Part shown: one piece after another, positions 7,767-18,478 of the stretch
Layout: every line of letters begins with the position of its first letter
How positions within the stretch are numbered: the stretch's first letter is position 1
Source: Modestobacter versicolor
GTDB taxonomy: Bacteria > Actinomycetota > Actinomycetes > Mycobacteriales > Geodermatophilaceae
Reading direction: 5' to 3'
NCBI RefSeq assembly: GCF_014195485.1
Contig: NZ_JACIBU010000002.1
Coordinates: forward strand, 124,001-188,000
Length of the DNA stretch: 64,000 nt
Made by a program: the position numbers and the translations under genes
The notes under the pieces: generated by a model
Told to the model about the DNA's origin: nothing
Database searches by the model: none
Seen by the model: only the letters and a program-made list of their open reading frames with translations

Positions 7767-10700
7767 TTACGCGCGCGGCTTCTCACGCAGCTCGAAGGTC
7801 TGGATCACGTCATCGGTCTTGATGTCGTTGAACGACCCCAGGCCGATGCCGCACTCGTAACCCTCCCGGACCTCGGTCGCGTCGTCCTTGAAGCGACGCA
7901 GCGACTCGACGGTCAGGTTGTCCGCGACCACGGCGCCGTCGCGGATGAGGCGGGCCTTGGAGTTGCGGACGATCGTGCCGCTGCGCACCAGCGAACCGGC
8001 GACGTTGCCGATCTTCGGGACGCGGAAGACCTCGCGGACCTCCGCGGTGCCCAGCTGCACCTCTTCGTACTCGGGCTTGAGCATGCCCTTGAGCGCGGAC
8101 TCGATCTCCTCGATGGCCTGGTAGATGACCGTGTAGTACCGGACGTCCACCCCCTCGCGGGCAGCCAGCTCGGTTGCCTGGCCCTCGGCCCGGACGTTGA
8201 AGCCCAGGACGATGACGTCGTCGGCCAGCGCCAGGTCGATGTCGCTCTTGGTGATCCCGCCGACGCCGCGGTGGATGACCCGCAGCGAGATGTCGTCGCT
8301 CACCTCGATCTTCATCAGCGCCTCTTCGAGCGCCTCGACGGTGCCCGAGTTGTCGCCCTTGATGATCAGGTTGAGCTGACGGGTCTCCTTGAGCGCCGCG
8401 TCCAGGTCCTCCAGGCTGATCCGCTTGCGCATGGAGGCGTTCTGCGCGTTGCGGATCCGGGCCTGGCGGCGGTCGGCGATCTGCCGGGCGATCCGGTCCT
8501 CCTCGACGACGAGGAAGGTGTCACCGGCGCGCGGCACGGAGGTCAGGCCGACGACCTGGACCGGACGGGCCGGCAGGGCCTCCTTGAGCTTGTTGCCGTG
8601 CTCGTCGAGCAGCGACCGGACGCGACCGTAGGCGTCGCCGGCCACGATCGAGTCGCCCTGGCGCAGCGTGCCGCGCTGGACCAGCACCGTGGCGACGGGG
8701 CCCCGGCCCTTGTCCAGCTTGCCCTCGATGACGACACCCTGCGGGTCCTGGCCCACGTTGGCGCGCAGGTCCAGCGAGGCGTCGGCGGTCAGCAGGATCG
8801 CCGCGAGCAGGTCGTCGAGACCCTGGCGGGTGGTCGCGGAGACGTCGACGAACATCGTGTCGCCGCCGTACTCCTCGGCCACCAGCCCGTACTCGGTGAG
8901 CTGCTGGCGGATCTTGGCGGGGTTGGCCCCCTCCTTGTCGATCTTGTTGACCGCGACCACGATCGGCACCTCGGCGGCCTGGGCGTGGTTGAGCGCCTCG
9001 ACCGTCTGCGGCATGACGCCGTCGTCGGCGGCCACGACCAGGACGACGATGTCGGTGACCTTCGCGCCACGGGCACGCATCGCGGTGAACGACTCGTGAC
9101 CCGGGGTGTCGATGAAGGTGACCGGGCGCTCGTTGCCCTCGAGCTCGGTGACGATCTGGTAGGCGCCGATGTGCTGGGTGATCCCACCGGCCTCCTTGCC
9201 CGCCACGTTGGCGTGCCGGAGCGCGTCCAGGAGCTTGGTCTTCCCGTGGTCGACGTGACCCATGACGGTGACGACCGGCGGACGGATGTCCCAGTCGTCC
9301 TCGTCGTCGCTCTCGGCGTCGCCGAAGGTCAGGTCGAAGGTGTCGAGGAGCTCGCGGTCCTCGTCCTCCGGGCTGACGACCTGGATGACCCAGCCGATCT
9401 CGGCACCGAGCAGCTGCAGCGTCTCGTCGTTGACCGACTGCGTCGCGGTGATCATCTCGCCCAGGTGGAACAGGGCGGTGACCAGCGCGGCCGGCTCGGC
9501 GTTGATGCGCTCGGCCAGGTCGGTCAGCGAGGCGCCACGGGGCAGCCGGACGGTCTGCCCGTTGCCACGGGGCAGGCTGACGCCGCCCATGGACGGGGCC
9601 GCCATGGAGTCGAACTCCTGACGCCGCTGCTTCTTGCTCTTGCGCCCGCGGACCGGACCGCGACCACCCGGACGCCCGAAGGCACCCGCGGTGCCCGCAC
9701 CCGAGCCACCACGGCCACGGCCACGACCGCCGCCGCCACCACCGGGGCGGAAGCCACCGGCCGGAGCACCGCCGCCGCCACCGGGACCACCGGGACCGCC
9801 GCCACCGGGACGGAAGCCACCGCCGCCGCCACCGCCGCCGGGACCACCCGGACGGCCACGGCCGCCGGCACCACCGGGACCACCCGGACCGCCACCGGGA
9901 CGACCGGCCGGCCGCGGCGGCATCATGCCGGGGCTGGGACGCTGCGGCATCATGCCCGGGTTGGGACGGGGCCCACCCGGACCCGCGGCGGGACGGGGCC
10001 CACCGGGGCCGGACGCCGGGCGAGGACCGCCGGGACCGGACGCCGGGCGAGGACCGCCGGCGCCGGGAGCCGGACGCGGACCACCGGGGCCGGGACGCGG
10101 TCCACCGGGACCGGCCTGCTGACCCGGGGCGCCGCCACCCGGACGCGGACCGGCGGCAGCCGGGCGCGGGGCGCTGCTGAAGGGGTTGTTGCCCGGCCGC
10201 GGGGCCGGACGGGGACCCGGGCGCGGGCCCGGGGCAGCCGGACGGGCACCCGCGGGCGCACCGCCCTGACCCGGGGCACCACCGGGGGTACCGGTCGGAC
10301 GCGGGCCGGGGGCAGCCGGGCGCGGAGCCGGGGCCGCCGGGGGCTGCTGGGTCGGGGCGCTCGCCGCGGGCTGCTGGGGAGCAGGCCGGGGGCCGGGGCG
10401 CGGGCCGGCCGGAGCCGGTGCGGCCGGGGCGGGAGCCGGGGCAGGAGCCGAGGCCGCGGGGGCCTGCGGGGTCACCGGAGCGGGAGCCACCGGCGCGGCC
10501 GGGGCGGGAGCCGCCGCGGCCGGGGCGGACGCCTGTGGGGCGACCGGACGGGGGGCGGCCGGGGCCGGGCGGGGGCCCGGGCCGGGGCGGGCGCCGGAGG
10601 CGCCGTTGCCGGCGCTGGACGCGCCGTCGCCGTAGGCCTCGCGCAGCCGTCGGGCCACGGGGGCCTCCACGGTGGACGAGGCGGACTTCACGAACTCGCC

Positions 10701-10784
10701 CTGCTCCTTGAGCTTGGCGAGCACTGTCTTGCTGTCGATACCGAGCTCTTTCGCGAGCTCGTGTACGCGGGCCTTGCCTGGCAC
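7767..10784 (-). CDS. infB: Translation initiation factor IF-2
   Basis: IF-2 is the GTPase that brings initiator fMet-tRNA to the 30S subunit and drives subunit joining. The 1005-residue protein has an N-terminal IF2N domain ([21 protein letters not shown]), then a very long Pro/Gly/Ala/Arg-rich linker (about residues 55-385), a second IF2N-like segment, and the GTPase domain from about residue 500 with [14 protein letters not shown] and NKID, followed by domains II, III and the fMet-tRNA binding C2 domain. The GTG start has an AGAGGAGA site. The linker is longer and less complex than in most bacteria. Confidence 0.97.
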   Translation of the reverse strand: MPGKARVHELAKELGIDSKTVLAKLKEQGEFVKSASSTVEAPVARRLREAYGDGASSAGNGASGARPGPGPRPAPAAPRPVAPQASAPAAAAPAPAAPVAPAPVTPQAPAASAPAPAPAPAAPAPAGPRPGPRPAPQQPAASAPTQQPPAAPAPRPAAPGPRPTGTPGGAPGQGGAPAGARPAAPGPRPGPRPAPRPGNNPFSSAPRPAAAGPRPGGGAPGQQAGPGGPRPGPGGPRPAPGAGGPRPASGPGGPRPASGPGGPRPAAGPGGPRPNPGMMPQRPSPGMMPPRPAGRPGGGPGGPGGAGGRGRPGGPGGGGGGGGFRPGGGGPGGPGGGGGAPAGGFRPGGGGGGRGRGRGGSGAGTAGAFGRPGGRGPVRGRKSKKQRRQEFDSMAAPSMGGVSLPRGNGQTVRLPRGASLTDLAERINAEPAALVTALFHLGEMITATQSVNDETLQLLGAEIGWVIQVVSPEDEDRELLDTFDLTFGDAESDDEDDWDIRPPVVTVMGHVDHGKTKLLDALRHANVAGKEAGGITQHIGAYQIVTELEGNERPVTFIDTPGHESFTAMRARGAKVTDIVVLVVAADDGVMPQTVEALNHAQAAEVPIVVAVNKIDKEGANPAKIRQQLTEYGLVAEEYGGDTMFVDVSATTRQGLDDLLAAILLTADASLDLRANVGQDPQGVVIEGKLDKGRGPVATVLVQRGTLRQGDSIVAGDAYGRVRSLLDEHGNKLKEALPARPVQVVGLTSVPRAGDTFLVVEEDRIARQIADRRQARIRNAQNASMRKRISLEDLDAALKETRQLNLIIKGDNSGTVEALEEALMKIEVSDDISLRVIHRGVGGITKSDIDLALADDVIVLGFNVRAEGQATELAAREGVDVRYYTVIYQAIEEIESALKGMLKPEYEEVQLGTAEVREVFRVPKIGNVAGSLVRSGTIVRNSKARLIRDGAVVADNLTVESLRRFKDDATEVREGYECGIGLGSFNDIKTDDVIQTFELREKPRA
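9660..10620 (-). repeat. Low-complexity Gly-Pro-Arg coding repeats inside infB
   Basis: This stretch encodes the IF-2 linker as imperfect short repeats of the type [17 protein letters not shown] and PAAPAP. At the DNA level it is built of ccgggaccgg and ggacgcgg-like units that recur many times. Such sequence is prone to replication slippage and to assembly error. No function beyond a flexible linker is evident. Confidence 0.7.
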
Positions 10785-10845
10785 GGGTCTCCTCTTGGTG
10801 AGGCCGGCGGCTGGCCCGCTCGACCCCTAGGTCAGTGGTACATGG

Positions 10846-11238
10846 TCATCGTGACGACTTCACAGGTGGCTCATCCGAGGACGTCCTGCTCTCGACGTGC
10901 GAACCGGCCGGGTGCCGGTCCGTCGGTGTTCCTGCTGTGGTCCGCCCGCCGGGGACCAGCGGGGCACCAGGTCCGTGGACCTGCTGCGCGAGGTGGTCGT
11001 CCAGCGGACCGGTCTCCAGCGGCGTGCTGCTGCGCAGCGCGCGCGGGAGGGCCCGACGCCGGGCTGCTGCCTGGAGGCACTCCGCGGTGGGGTGCAGGGA
11101 CGCACCCCGGCCGGGGAGCCGCCGCCGCGGATCGGGGGTCAGCCCCCCGTCGCGGACGACGACACGCAACAGCTCGGTGACCGGAGCGCGTCGCCGGCAT
11201 CCCACACAGGTGCGGACCGGCACCGACGCAGCGGCCAT
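10846..11238 (-). CDS. ylxR: YlxR family RNA-binding protein (DUF448)
   Basis: A 130-residue protein with the YlxR signature near its N-terminus (RTCVGCRRRAPVTELLRVV) and GRGASLHPTAECLQAA, which form the basic RNA-binding fold. In Bacillus YlxR binds RNase P RNA and affects expression of many genes; the actinobacterial role is less clear. It lies 8 bases after nusA on the same strand, the universal nusA-ylxR-infB order. The last 40 residues are not conserved and may be disordered. Confidence 0.9.
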   Translation of the reverse strand: MAAASVPVRTCVGCRRRAPVTELLRVVVRDGGLTPDPRRRLPGRGASLHPTAECLQAAARRRALPRALRSSTPLETGPLDDHLAQQVHGPGAPLVPGGRTTAGTPTDRHPAGSHVESRTSSDEPPVKSSR

Positions 11239-11246
11239 CGTCGAGT

Positions 11247-12368
11247 CTAGCGCGCCGCCGGCCCGGGGTGTTCCGCGCGCCGCACGGGAGGCCGGGAGCC
11301 GCCCTGCGGTGCGCGGCCGCCGGGCCGCTCGGTCTGGTGGGGCCGCAACGGGGCGCGGCCCACGCCCGGCGAGACGGGGCTGTCGCCGTCGGTGGGCTGG
11401 GCGTCGCTGCGGATGTCGATCCGGCAGCCGGTGAGCCGGGCGGCCAGCCGGGCGTTCTGGCCCTCCTTGCCGATGGCCAGCGACAGCTGGTAGTCGGGCA
11501 CGACCACCTGCACGGCGCGGGCCGCGGCGTCCACCACCCGGGCGCTGGTGACCCGGGCCGGGGAGAGCGCCGAGGCGACGAACGTGGCGTCGTCGTCCGA
11601 CCAGTCGACGATGTCGATCTTCTCGCCGTGCAGCTCGCTCATCACGTTGCGCACCCGCTGGCCCATCGGGCCGATGCAGGAGCCCTTGGCGTTGAGCCCG
11701 GGCACCGAGGTGCGGACGGCGATCTTGGACCGGTGGCCGGCCTCGCGGGCCACCGAGACGATCTCGACGCTGCCGTCGGCGACCTCGGGGGCCTCCAGCG
11801 CGAACAGCTTGCGGACCAGGTTGGGGTGCGTGCGGGACAGGGTGACCTGCGGGCCGCGGAACGAGCGGGTGACCGCGACGACGTAGGCCTTCAGCCGGCT
11901 GCCGTGCCGGTAGTCCTCACCGGGCACCTGCTCGGCCGAGGGCAGGGTCGCCTCGATCTTGCCGATGTCGACCAGCACCATGCCCTGGGTGTTGCGGCGG
12001 TCGTGCGCCTGCACGATGCCGCTGACGATGTCGCCCTCCTTGCCGGCGTACTCCCCGAAGGTCTGCTCGTTCTCCGCGTCCCGCAGCCGCTGCACGATGA
12101 CCTGCTTGGCGGTGCTGGCCGCGATCCGGCCGAAGTCGGTGGGGGTGTCGTCCCACTCGTGCACGACCTCGCCGTCGGGTCCCAGCTCCTGGGCCAGGAC
12201 GGCGACCTCACCGCTCTTGCGGTCCACGTGCACGCGGACGTGCTTCGCGGCCCCCTCCGCGTGCCGGTAGGCGGTGACCAGTGCGGTCTCGATCGCCTGC
12301 AGGACCGTGTCCGCCGGGATGCCCTTCTCCCGCTCGACCGCCTTGAGCGCGGTCACGTCGATGTTCAC
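11247..12368 (-). CDS. nusA: Transcription termination/antitermination factor NusA
   Basis: NusA binds RNA polymerase and controls pausing, termination and rRNA antitermination. The 373-residue protein has the N-terminal polymerase-binding domain ([17 protein letters not shown]), an S1 domain ([15 protein letters not shown] then [15 protein letters not shown]), and two KH domains ([20 protein letters not shown] and [18 protein letters not shown]). It lacks the acidic repeats of the E. coli protein, as is normal in actinobacteria. The GTG at 12366-12368 overlaps the rimP stop (GTGA). The longer open frame upstream is a shadow of rimP. Confidence 0.96.
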   Translation of the reverse strand: MNIDVTALKAVEREKGIPADTVLQAIETALVTAYRHAEGAAKHVRVHVDRKSGEVAVLAQELGPDGEVVHEWDDTPTDFGRIAASTAKQVIVQRLRDAENEQTFGEYAGKEGDIVSGIVQAHDRRNTQGMVLVDIGKIEATLPSAEQVPGEDYRHGSRLKAYVVAVTRSFRGPQVTLSRTHPNLVRKLFALEAPEVADGSVEIVSVAREAGHRSKIAVRTSVPGLNAKGSCIGPMGQRVRNVMSELHGEKIDIVDWSDDDATFVASALSPARVTSARVVDAAARAVQVVVPDYQLSLAIGKEGQNARLAARLTGCRIDIRSDAQPTDGDSPVSPGVGRAPLRPHQTERPGGRAPQGGSRPPVRRAEHPGPAAR

Positions 12369-13147
12369 TTCCTGCCTCCTCGTCGCGGCCGGGAGTCCTG
12401 CGGCGCGCGGCGCGGGGCCGGTCGCCCGGTCCTCCCGCTCGCGTCGGCCACGTCGGACCCGGCCGGGTGGTGCTCGTCGTGCATGTCCTCGGGGTCGAGC
12501 CCACTGCCGAGCTCGTCGATGTCGTCCTCGTCGCTGTCGTCGTCTGTCTCGTCGGTGTCGTCGTCGGTCTCGTCGTCGGTCTCGTCCGGCTCGTGGACCA
12601 GCGCCGCGTCGCGGTGCCCGGCCGGGCGGGTGAACTCGACCTGCACGCGGGCCTCGCCCAGCTCGGCCCAGCGCACGGTGCGCTCGCCGACGGCGCGGCG
12701 CACCTGGCCCTTCTTGGTGCCGCCCTTCTCCACGCCCAGCACCACGCCGTCGTCCTCCACCCGGAGCACCCGGGCGGTCAGCTGCTCGGCGCTGCCCTGC
12801 GGCCCGACCGCGACGCTGACCAGCCGGCCGACGTTGCGGCGCCAGTGCCGCGGGGCGGTCAGCGGCCGGTCGACGCCGGGGCTGGTGACCTCCAGGACGT
12901 AGGGCGAGCGGCCGAGCGCCTCGTCCTCGGCGTCGAGCAGCTCGGACAGCGCGCGGCTGAGCTCGGCGACGTCGTCCAGGCTGACCCCGGCGTCGCGGTC
13001 GACCACCACCCGCACCACGGAGCGCTGACCGGCCGGGCGGACGACGAGCTCCTCGAGGTCGTACCCGGCGGCGGCCACGACCGGCTCGACCCACCCGGTC
13101 AGCCGGGCGGTCACCGGGTCGGCGGCCTGCGCACCTCGCGTGGACAC
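12365..13147 (-). CDS. rimP: Ribosome maturation factor RimP with acidic C-terminal tail
   Basis: RimP binds free 30S subunits and helps their assembly. The N-terminal domain ([38 protein letters not shown]) and the motif [12 protein letters not shown] are clear, followed by the Sm-like C-terminal domain. After about residue 180 comes a tail of some 70 residues with runs of Asp, Glu and Thr (repeated DETDD), then a basic end. Total 260 residues against about 150-180 in the core family. The gene heads the rimP-nusA-ylxR-infB-rbfA block and starts with GTG. Confidence 0.94.
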   Translation of the reverse strand: MSTRGAQAADPVTARLTGWVEPVVAAAGYDLEELVVRPAGQRSVVRVVVDRDAGVSLDDVAELSRALSELLDAEDEALGRSPYVLEVTSPGVDRPLTAPRHWRRNVGRLVSVAVGPQGSAEQLTARVLRVEDDGVVLGVEKGGTKKGQVRRAVGERTVRWAELGEARVQVEFTRPAGHRDAALVHEPDETDDETDDDTDETDDDSDEDDIDELGSGLDPEDMHDEHHPAGSDVADASGRTGRPAPRRAPQDSRPRRGGRK

Positions 13148-13360
13148 GGCTGCCTCCTGTTGTGGTCGTCGCCAGCACCGGTCCCGGTGCGCACCGGGGG
13201 TGGGTCCGGTGGTCGGCCGGTCCGGCCCGAGGCCGCCGGCGTGCTGCGCGTGGGCCTCAGGCTACCGCCCGCCCCGGGAGTCCCACCCGCCCCGCGGACC
13301 GCCTCGGGCACCGGTGCGCCCGACGGGCGCGTCGGCGGCGGGCTGCCAGGATGGACGGCG

Positions 13361-13879
13361 ATGTCCGATCCCTCGTCCGCGTCGCTCGCCGAGCTCGCGT
13401 CCAGCCGCCCGTTCACCCGGCGGAGCCTGCTGGTGGCCGCCCTCGCCGGCACCGCGCTCACCGCCGTCGGGTGCACGCAGGACGACGGTGGTGACGCCGC
13501 CGACGCCGTGACGCCGGCGCAGGTCGACCAGCTCGCGGCGCAGGTGCGGGTGCAGGAGTCGCTGGTCGCCGCCTACGCGACGGCGTTCGCCGCCGCCCCC
13601 GAGCTCGCCGCCACCGCGACCACCCTCGCCGACCAGGCCCGCGCGCAGCTGGACCGGCTGCGCGCCGCCGCGCCGGGGAGCGCCGCACCGAGCAGCACGG
13701 GCGCCTCGGCCCCGGCTGCCGTGGTCGACGCCGCCGGGGCGCGGGGCTGGTTGCGCAGCCAGGTGTCCGCCGCCGCCGACGCCCATGCCACCGCGTGCCC
13801 GGACTTCACCGGTGGCCGCGCCGCGCTGCTGGGCAGCATCGCCGCGGGGCTCCGCGGCCAGGACGGGCAGCTGGCGTGA
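13361..13879 (+). CDS. Putative Tat-exported lipoprotein of unknown function
   Basis: A 172-residue protein starting MSDPSSASLAELASSRPFTRRSLLVAALAG. The RRSLL core followed by a hydrophobic stretch and the lipobox-like AVGC (near residue 38) suggests twin-arginine export and lipid attachment. The mature part is alpha-helical and alanine-rich and could be a short helical bundle. It is 30 bases upstream of the DUF4439 ferritin-like gene on the same strand, and both diverge from rimP; mycobacteria have a similar pair here (Rv2843-Rv2844). I cannot assign a function. A DUF4439-like bundle for this one too is possible. Confidence 0.7.
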   Translation: MSDPSSASLAELASSRPFTRRSLLVAALAGTALTAVGCTQDDGGDAADAVTPAQVDQLAAQVRVQESLVAAYATAFAAAPELAATATTLADQARAQLDRLRAAAPGSAAPSSTGASAPAAVVDAAGARGWLRSQVSAAADAHATACPDFTGGRAALLGSIAAGLRGQDGQLA

Positions 13880-13909
13880 CCGGCCGGGCGCACGGGAGGC
13901 GGTACGGGG

Positions 13910-14389
13910 ATGGCTGACGGGCAGGGCAGCGCGGCACCGAGCGGGACCGCCTCCCCCACGGCCGCGGAGGACGCGGCGCTGCAGGACGCGCTGGCCGCCG
14001 CGCACGCGGCCGTCTGGGGCTACGGCGTCGTCGGGGCGGCGCTGCCGGTCGCCTCGCGCGGACCGGTGACCCCGGCCGAGCAGGCCCACCGGGACACCCG
14101 CGACGAGCTGACCCGCCTGCTCGTCTCCCGGCAGGTCGAGCCGGTGGCCGCCGAGGGCGCCTACGCGCTGCCGTTCCCGGTGCTCTCCCCGGTCGACGCC
14201 GCCTCGCTCGCCGTGACCCTCGAGGACGGCGCCGCGCGGGCCTGGACCTGGGTGCTGGACCAGGCCACCGAGCGCAGCACCCGCGAGCTGGGCGTGGCCG
14301 TGCTGGCCGCCACCGAGGTCCGCGCGGTGGCCTGGCGGGCCGCCGCCGCCAAGACGCCCGTCACGAACCCCTTCCCCGGTCTTCCCTGA
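13910..14389 (+). CDS. Ferritin-like DUF4439 domain protein
   Basis: A 159-residue alpha-helical protein with the DUF4439 pattern: AAHAAVWGYGVVGAALP, HRDTRDELTRLL, VAAEGAYALPFPV and a final helix with AVAWRAAAA. The domain is named ferritin-like for its four-helix bundle, but metal binding has not been shown from these motifs. No signal peptide is visible, unlike its partner. Position next to a Tat lipoprotein suggests they act together, which is inference only. Confidence 0.8.
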   Translation: MADGQGSAAPSGTASPTAAEDAALQDALAAAHAAVWGYGVVGAALPVASRGPVTPAEQAHRDTRDELTRLLVSRQVEPVAAEGAYALPFPVLSPVDAASLAVTLEDGAARAWTWVLDQATERSTRELGVAVLAATEVRAVAWRAAAAKTPVTNPFPGLP

Positions 14390-14425
14390 CGGAGCACGCC
14401 CGGCCCCGGTGAGGCCGGGTCGCCG

Positions 14426-16357
14426 CTACAGGGCGCCGAGGAAGGCGTCGGCGACGCCGACCGCCGTGCTGCTGGACTGCCCGGCCTCGACCAGGACGGC
14501 GAAGGCGATGTCGCCCTGCGGCCCGCCGAGCTGGTAGCCGACGAACCAGCCGTGCGACTCCGGCGGCGTGGCGTCGCCGAACTCGGCGGTGCCGGTCTTG
14601 CCGTAGACCTCGCCGCGGTCGGCCAGCGCCGTGGCGGTGCCGCTGAGCACCACCTGCCGCATCAGCGGCCGCAGCTGGTCCAGCACGGTCGCGGGCGGCC
14701 CGGCGGGCGCGGTGCCGGCCGGTGCGGCGCCGACGACCTCGACCGGAGCGGCCGGGGTGCCGCTGGCGATGCCGGCGGCGACCAGGGCCATCTGCGCCGG
14801 GCTCATCAGCACCTGCCCCTGGCCGATCTGGTCGGCGGCCTTCGTGGTGCCGGTCGCGTCCGCCGGCACCTCGCCGCTGAAGACCCCGACCGGCAGCTGC
14901 CAGTCGCTGCCCACGCCGTAGGAGGTGGCGGCCGCGGCGAGCGCGTCGTCGGGCAGGGTCAGCCCCTGCTGGATGAAGGTGGTGTTGCAGGACTGGGCGA
15001 AGGCCTCGGTGAACGGCACCGTGCCCAGGTCGAACTGGTCCTGGTTCTCGAACTCCCGGCCCTCGACCGTGATCGTGCCCGGGCAGGGCACCGCGGTCTC
15101 CGGGGTCACCGTGCCGGCGGCGAGCAGCGCGGTGGCGGTGATCGCCTTCATGCTCGAGCCGGGCGGGAACTGCCCGGACAGCGCGTTGGCCGGGTTGGCC
15201 GCCTCGTTCGAGCTGACCGCGAGCAGCTCGCCGGTGCCCGGTCGCACGACGACGACGTGGGTGGCCAGCGACTGCCCGGCCACCGCGGCGTCCGCGGCGT
15301 TCTGCAGCGCCGGCACCAGCGGGGTCTGCACCGGGGTGCCGGGCACCGGGTCGACGGTGTCGATGACCTGGCCGGCGTCCTCGAGGCTCTCGTCGGTGCT
15401 CGCCACGCTGACGGTGAACCCGGGGGTGCCCGCCAGCTGCGCCTGGAACGCGCGCTGCAGGCCGGACAGCCCCAGGGTGTCGCCCGCGGCGTAGACCGGC
15501 TGCTCGTCCTCGCCGACGGTCTCGTCGATGACCTCCTGGGTGGCGTCGCCCACCCGGCCGAGCAGGGCGAGCCCGAAGCGGGAGCTGGGCGCCAGCAGCC
15601 GGGTGCTGGTCGGGAAGACGGCGCCGGGCAGGTCGAACACCTGCGCGCGGATCGCCTCGAAGTCCGGCCGGCGCAGCGTGATGACCGGGACGAACTGCCC
15701 GGCCGGGGCGGCCTGGACGTCGGCGGTGATCTCCTCGGCGGAGATGTCGGTGGCCGCGGAGAGGGCGGCGGCGAGCGCCGGGAGGTCGGTGACCTGCGCG
15801 GTGTCCACGCCCACGTTGACCACCTCGGTCTCGGTGAACAGCGGGGCACCGGTGGCGTCGGTGACCGGAGCCCGCTCGGCCAGCGAGCGGGCCAGCTCCA
15901 GGTGCTGCCCCTCCCCCAGCTCGGGGTGCACGATCGTCGGGGCCGCGACGACCTGCCAGGCCTCCTCGCCCTCGGTGAGCGACAGCGTCGCCGGGTAGCT
16001 CCAGTCGGGGGCCGCCGCCAGGTCCCACGTCGCCTGCCAGTCGACGGTGGCCGCGCCGTCGTCGTCGACCTGCACGTCGCCGAGCTCGGCGGTGAGCGTC
16101 GCCTCGGGGAGGTCCTCGGCGGTCTGGGTCAGCAGGGCGGTGGTCGCGGGGGCGTCCGTCGTCCGGTCGGCGGCGGCATCGGTCTCGCCGGCCGCCCAGT
16201 CGTCGAGGAAGGCCTGGGCGGCGGCGCGGACGTCGTCGGTCGGGTCCGACGAGCACCCGGTCAGCAGGGGCGCGAGCACCAGCACGGCCACCCCGCCCGC
16301 CGTCGTCACCCGGCGGGTCGCCCCGCGCCTGCCCCTGGACCCCGTTGCGCTGCGCAC
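14426..16357 (-). CDS. Penicillin-binding lipoprotein with MecA-type N-terminal domain
   Basis: A DD-transpeptidase that cross-links peptidoglycan. The 643-residue protein has a lipobox LLTGCSS after a hydrophobic stretch, an NTF2-like MecA_N domain (about residues 40-150), a PBP dimerisation domain and a transpeptidase domain with S401-S-M-K404, S456-C-N458 and K587-T-G, so the active site is complete. MecA_N-type PBPs are class B and often have low beta-lactam affinity; that property cannot be read from sequence. The GTG at 16355-16357 is preferred because AAAGGTGG lies 4 bases upstream; an ATG at 16421-16423 is in frame. It matches Rv2864c in place. Confidence 0.92.
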   Translation of the reverse strand: MRSATGSRGRRGATRRVTTAGGVAVLVLAPLLTGCSSDPTDDVRAAAQAFLDDWAAGETDAAADRTTDAPATTALLTQTAEDLPEATLTAELGDVQVDDDGAATVDWQATWDLAAAPDWSYPATLSLTEGEEAWQVVAAPTIVHPELGEGQHLELARSLAERAPVTDATGAPLFTETEVVNVGVDTAQVTDLPALAAALSAATDISAEEITADVQAAPAGQFVPVITLRRPDFEAIRAQVFDLPGAVFPTSTRLLAPSSRFGLALLGRVGDATQEVIDETVGEDEQPVYAAGDTLGLSGLQRAFQAQLAGTPGFTVSVASTDESLEDAGQVIDTVDPVPGTPVQTPLVPALQNAADAAVAGQSLATHVVVVRPGTGELLAVSSNEAANPANALSGQFPPGSSMKAITATALLAAGTVTPETAVPCPGTITVEGREFENQDQFDLGTVPFTEAFAQSCNTTFIQQGLTLPDDALAAAATSYGVGSDWQLPVGVFSGEVPADATGTTKAADQIGQGQVLMSPAQMALVAAGIASGTPAAPVEVVGAAPAGTAPAGPPATVLDQLRPLMRQVVLSGTATALADRGEVYGKTGTAEFGDATPPESHGWFVGYQLGGPQGDIAFAVLVEAGQSSSTAVGVADAFLGAL

Positions 16358-16427
16358 CAGGCCACCTTTGCAGAAGTCCGAGCCGGATCCGGAACTGCAC
16401 GCCGCACGCGCCCCAGCACTCACAGGT

Positions 16428-17279
16428 TCAGAAGAGGATGGAGGCGTACGTGCCCACCGGGCGGAAGCCGACCCGCTCGTAGGCGGCCCGGGCGGCGCGG
16501 TTGTAGTCGTTGACGTAGAGGCTCACCACGGGGGCGATGGCGGTGCGCGCGTACTCGACGACGGCCGCCGTGCCGCGCTGGCCGATGCCCTGGCCGCGGA
16601 ACTGCGGCGCCACCCACACGCCCTGCACCTGGCAGGCAGCCCGGGAGACGGCGCCGACATCGGCCTTGAACAGCACCTGGCCGTCCTCGATCCAGGCCAG
16701 CGACTGCCCGGCGCGCACCAGCTCGGCGACCCGGGCGCGGTAGGCCTGGCCGCCGTCCACGCGCATCGGGCTGACCCCGACCTCCTCGGTGAACATGGCG
16801 ACCGCGGCGGGCAGCAGCGTCTCCAGCTCGGCCACCTGCACCGGGCGCACCCGCGGCTCGGCCGGCACGGCCGGCGGCCCCTCGATCGCCAGCAGCGGCT
16901 GGCGGGCGCGCACCTCGCGGGCCGGGCCCCACGCGGGGGCCAGCAGCTCCCACAGCGGGAGGACCGACCCCGCCGGTCCCACGATGGTCGAGCACCGCCG
17001 CCCGGCCCGGCGGGCCCGCTCGGCGAAGGCGGTCGCCGCCTCGCGCTCGGCGCCCGGGCGGGCGAACGGGATCAGGTTCGCACCGGCCAGGCACACCGCG
17101 TCCAGCCGGCGGCCGCTGTGCAGCCCCCACAGCGGCGCACCGAGGGAGGCGGTGGCGGTGCCGTGGGTCTCGACCCGCCCGGCGAGCATGCAGGTGCCCA
17201 CCGGGTCGGTGGCCAGCAGGTCACGGACGGCGGCCTCGTCGTCGGCGTCGAGGACGCGGGCGTGTACCGAACGCAGCAC
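16428..17279 (-). CDS. GNAT family N-acetyltransferase with DUF4081 N-terminal domain
   Basis: A 283-residue protein with a DUF4081-like N-terminal half and a C-terminal GNAT domain. The acetyl-CoA binding loop is QFRGQGIGQRGTAA, preceded by VQGVWVAPQ and followed by VSLYVNDYNRAARAAYERVGF, the standard end of the fold. Substrate is unknown. It lies 27 bases after ispG, and the ispG-GNAT-PBP order is kept in other actinobacteria (Rv2868c-Rv2867c-Rv2864c). It starts with GTG. Confidence 0.88.
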   Translation of the reverse strand: MLRSVHARVLDADDEAAVRDLLATDPVGTCMLAGRVETHGTATASLGAPLWGLHSGRRLDAVCLAGANLIPFARPGAEREAATAFAERARRAGRRCSTIVGPAGSVLPLWELLAPAWGPAREVRARQPLLAIEGPPAVPAEPRVRPVQVAELETLLPAAVAMFTEEVGVSPMRVDGGQAYRARVAELVRAGQSLAWIEDGQVLFKADVGAVSRAACQVQGVWVAPQFRGQGIGQRGTAAVVEYARTAIAPVVSLYVNDYNRAARAAYERVGFRPVGTYASILF

Positions 17280-17306
17280 GCGGACCGTCCAGCTCGGGTG
17301 CGCAGG

Positions 17307-18461
<1,155 letters not shown>

Positions 18462-18478
18462 AACTGTTCAGTCTCCCA

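Noticed and set aside
9660-10620. Repeat array in infB as a CRISPR-like structure
   Set aside because: The units are short, imperfect and in frame, with no spacers of constant length; they encode the IF-2 linker.
7308-11180. 1290-codon plus-strand open frame opposite infB
   Set aside because: It is the antisense of infB; its Gly/Arg/Thr repeats mirror the IF-2 linker. No ribosome binding site or domain seen.
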